A DNA stretch of 64,000 nucleotides, taken from NCBI RefSeq assembly GCF_009827325.1, contig NZ_WTYC01000005.1, positions 1-64,000 of the forward strand, written 5' to 3'. Positions 62,184-64,000 of this stretch are shown piece by piece. Each line of letters opens with the position of its first letter. Position 1 is the stretch's first letter. The DNA comes from Qipengyuania vulgaris. Lineage in GTDB: Bacteria; Pseudomonadota; Alphaproteobacteria; Sphingomonadales; Sphingomonadaceae. A model generated the notes under the pieces. It was not told the DNA's origin, searched no databases, and saw nothing but the letters and a program-made list of their open reading frames with translations. The translations under genes and the position numbers were made by a program.

Positions 62184-62867
62184 ATGCATGCTCCGGTACC
62201 CGAAACGATCCCCGTAGAATTGTTGCTGCGCGCCTACCGCAGCGGGGTTTTTCCGATGGCCGACTACCGCAGCGACCGTGAAATATACTGGGTCGAACCG
62301 CGTGAACGCGCCATCATCCCGCTCGACGGCTTCCATTTGTCGAAGAGCCTTCGCAAGGTCATCCGGAAGGACCGGTTCCGCGTAAGCTGCGACGAGGATT
62401 TTGCTGCGGTCATCGCTGCCTGTGCCGAACCACGGGAGGAACACGCCGAAAGCTGGATCAGTCACCAGATCGAAGCGAGCTATATCGCGCTCCAACGCGC
62501 CGGACATGCCCATTCGATAGAGGTCCGGCTTGGAGAAGTACTAGTCGGCGGGCTTTACGGTGTCGCATTCGACCGGGTGTTTTGCGGCGAAAGCATGTTC
62601 AGCCGTACCGACAATGCGAGCAAGGTCGCGCTCGCCTGGCTCGTCTCGGCAATGCGGAATGCAGGTTATGTGCTGCTGGACTGCCAGTTCATGACGGAAC
62701 ATCTGGGCAGTCTGGGTGCGGTGGCGATGCCGCAGGCTGCGTATCTGGAACGGCTGCTGGCGGCACGAGGCGCGACTTCGTCGGACATTCCAGCTGCAAT
62801 CGCCGCAGCCAATGCTCACTCTTCGCCCGGGAATTCCATCGCGCAGGATTTGACCCACACATCGTAA
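62184..62867 (+). CDS. aat: Leucyl/phenylalanyl-tRNA-protein transferase
   Basis: A 227-aa enzyme that adds Leu or Phe to proteins with basic N-terminal residues, marking them for ClpS-ClpAP. Family blocks: LLLRAYRSGVFPMAD, IYWVEPRERAIIPLDGFHLS, GEVLVGGLYGVAFDRVFCGE, SMFSRTDNASKVALAWLV and DCQFMTEHLGSLGA. ATG 62184 matches the family start. The 3' end overlaps the DUF2155 gene on the other strand by 52 nt. Confidence 0.95.
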   Translation: MHAPVPETIPVELLLRAYRSGVFPMADYRSDREIYWVEPRERAIIPLDGFHLSKSLRKVIRKDRFRVSCDEDFAAVIAACAEPREEHAESWISHQIEASYIALQRAGHAHSIEVRLGEVLVGGLYGVAFDRVFCGESMFSRTDNASKVALAWLVSAMRNAGYVLLDCQFMTEHLGSLGAVAMPQAAYLERLLAARGATSSDIPAAIAAANAHSSPGNSIAQDLTHTS

Positions 62868-63301
62868 ATCGGATGCTCGACGACGTTGATCGCGGGCTTG
62901 TTCTTGAACAACCACCCCGAGAATACCTTGCGGAAATCGTTTTCGGTTCCGCGTTCGCGCACCAGCACCTGGACAAAGGCGCCCTCATCCTTCTCGAACT
63001 CCCAGGGAGCGGTCCGCTCGCAGGCCCGAAGCCGGATAACGACGTCGCCGATTCTTTCCTGATCGCCCGGGCGCAGTTCAAGATCCTGGCTGAGATTGTT
63101 GCGCTTGTTGAGCAGACCGATGGTCGCGACTCGCTCACCCATCGGTGTACCGATGCTGACCTCTTCCGACACGTCCTCCGGCAATTCGACGCCCTGCAAA
63201 TCCTCTGGAATGGCAGTTTCGACCGGAGCCGGCTCAGGCGGCTCCTCCGTACAGGCCGCAAGCAGCGCCAATGGAGCAAGAAGCGCGATAGCGCGGATCA
63301 T
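62816..63301 (-). CDS. DUF2155 domain lipoprotein
   Basis: A 161-aa protein. MIRAIALLAPLALLAAC gives a lipoprotein signal, then a Pro/Glu-rich linker, then the DUF2155 domain: TIGLLNKRNNLSQDLELRPG, CERTAPWEFEKDEGAFVQVL, SGWLFKNKPAINVVEHPIYD VWV. The domain is restricted to alphaproteobacteria and its function is unknown. It starts 2 nt after the stop of the NDUFA12-like gene, so they share an operon. Convergent overlap with aat of 52 nt. Confidence 0.9.
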   Translation of the reverse strand: MIRAIALLAPLALLAACTEEPPEPAPVETAIPEDLQGVELPEDVSEEVSIGTPMGERVATIGLLNKRNNLSQDLELRPGDQERIGDVVIRLRACERTAPWEFEKDEGAFVQVLVRERGTENDFRKVFSGWLFKNKPAINVVEHPIYDVWVKSCAMEFPGEE

Positions 63302-63303
63302 GT

Positions 63304-63699
63304 TCAGGCGTCCGGAGACCATGCTTCATAATCGCCCACCGCATGGGCACGCTTACCACCCCGCTCGAGCGCTCCCTGTGGACGATAGGCCGTCGCGGTC
63401 CCGGTCGCATTGGGCGAATAATCGGCTTCCCAAATGTGCGCCGGCGGCAGGTTGCTTTCGGGTATGTCGTCGAAGGCTCCGTGCAACCAGCCATGCCATT
63501 CGCTCGGCACCCGGCTCGCATCGTTCGACCCTTTGTAAATCACCCAGCGGCGTTCACGCTGACCCTTCTTCGGCTTAGAGCGGTAATAGCTGTTGCCCTG
63601 CGCGTCGGTGCCAACATGCTCGCCATTGCGCCAACTCCAGAGGAGCGTGCCGAGGGTCGCACCATCCCACCATGTGAAGATCTTGCCGAGGAAACTCAT
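63304..63699 (-). CDS. NDUFA12-like complex I accessory subunit
   Basis: A 131-aa protein homologous to the mitochondrial B17.2/NDUFA12 subunit found in alphaproteobacterial complex I: FTWWDGATLGTLLWSWRNGE, GTDAQGNSYYRSK, RRWVIYKGSNDASRVPSEWH, GWLHGAFDDIP. Start ATG 63699; upstream in-frame codons lack support. In an operon with DUF2155. Confidence 0.93.
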   Translation of the reverse strand: MSFLGKIFTWWDGATLGTLLWSWRNGEHVGTDAQGNSYYRSKPKKGQRERRWVIYKGSNDASRVPSEWHGWLHGAFDDIPESNLPPAHIWEADYSPNATGTATAYRPQGALERGGKRAHAVGDYEAWSPDA

Positions 63700-63739
63700 G
63701 GGGCCGCGCCTAGCCGATTCGTGCGCGCGCGCCAAGCGC

Positions 63740-64000
63740 TTACCACGTCACCCGATCGCCAGCCTCGATCCCAAGTTCCTCCGCGCGGCCGCCCGCGATC
63801 TCGAGCACGGCGCTGGTCGAACCGATCGAATAGACCGGGTCTTCCGAATAAGGTTCCGCCATCGCAGCGATATTGGCAATCCGCCCGTCCAGCCCCACGA
63901 AGATGATGTCCAGCGGGATGGGCGTGTTCTTCATCCAGAAGCTGCGGGCCGTCGGCTCTTCGTTGGGGAAGAGCATGGCCTCGTCCGGTCCTAGCTCCGT
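63740..64000 (-). CDS. DUF192 family protein, cut by the window edge
   Basis: The C-terminal 86 residues of a DUF192 protein (MLFPNEEPTARSFWMKNTPI, LDIIFVGLDGRIANIAAMAE, VLEIAGGRAEELGIEAGD). The frame stays open to position 64000, so the N-terminus, probably with a signal peptide, lies beyond the window. Function of the family is unknown; it lies upstream of the NDUFA12-like gene on the same strand. Confidence 0.88.
   Translation of the reverse strand, partial: TELGPDEAMLFPNEEPTARSFWMKNTPIPLDIIFVGLDGRIANIAAMAEPYSEDPVYSIGSTSAVLEIAGGRAEELGIEAGDRVTW

Overview
The window looks like a chromosomal segment of an alphaproteobacterium of the Sphingomonadales, most likely the Erythrobacteraceae. The evidence is a PhyR-NepR-EcfG general stress response locus with GGAAC-N16-CGTT promoters, a GTTC-N7-GTTC class LexA box, a class I PHA synthase with a phasin, DUF2155 and NDUFA12-like genes side by side, and P4-type integrases in tRNA-Ser. 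No species can be named from the sequence alone.

Layout. Positions 1-2290 are the right end of one integrated element: an AlpA-type regulator and a tyrosine integrase facing a 17-bp copy of the tRNA-Ser 3' end (2274-2290). Positions 2291-26024 read as a second element in tandem, bounded on the right by the intact tRNA-Ser(CGA) gene (26008-26097) next to its own integrase. Its cargo includes a GAF-PAS-GGDEF-EAL protein and a PilZ protein, small membrane proteins, a serine hydrolase, a stand-alone receiver behind a perfect EcfG promoter, and a LysR / DUF4242 / methyltransferase cluster. It also has a serine recombinase and a three-gene SIR2 / small protein / SMC-ATPase operon matching the Lamassu (DdmABC-like) defence architecture. 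Further cargo is a secreted nuclease, a LexA-boxed 30-aa membrane peptide with a zinc-ribbon partner, a DUF3768 cluster, and a replication module (AlpA-like, HUH-motif protein, GGTGAAA inverted repeat, DUF927 ATPase).

From 26.1 kb the sequence reads as core genome. It holds hspQ, a complete type I secretion operon with an RTX serralysin-like protease, tRNA-Thr and tRNA-Cys, a thioesterase and an ECF sigma/anti-sigma pair. These are followed by a YadA-type trimeric autotransporter, an enoyl-CoA hydratase and an aminotransferase, phaC and a phasin with a strong regulatory inverted repeat, clpS, DUF427, lptF-lptG and a fatty acid desaturase. The stress block (51.3-57.9 kb) contains a single-domain receiver, a Crp/Fnr regulator, phyR, a CHASE-HisKA2 kinase, nepR-ecfG, an AI-2E family protein and, next to it, sodB. 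The right end carries glmM, DUF1272, thiD, a LOG-family protein, tRNA-Trp, aat, DUF2155, an NDUFA12-like gene and a truncated DUF192 gene.

Links between regions. The EcfG promoter motif of the core stress locus recurs in front of a receiver inside the mobile island and inside the nominal reading frame of the receiver at 51.4 kb, so both receivers probably belong to the general stress regulon. ClpS and Aat form the two ends of the bacterial N-degron pathway. The most interesting stretch is the island, where defence, SOS-linked and replication modules sit between tandem att sites.
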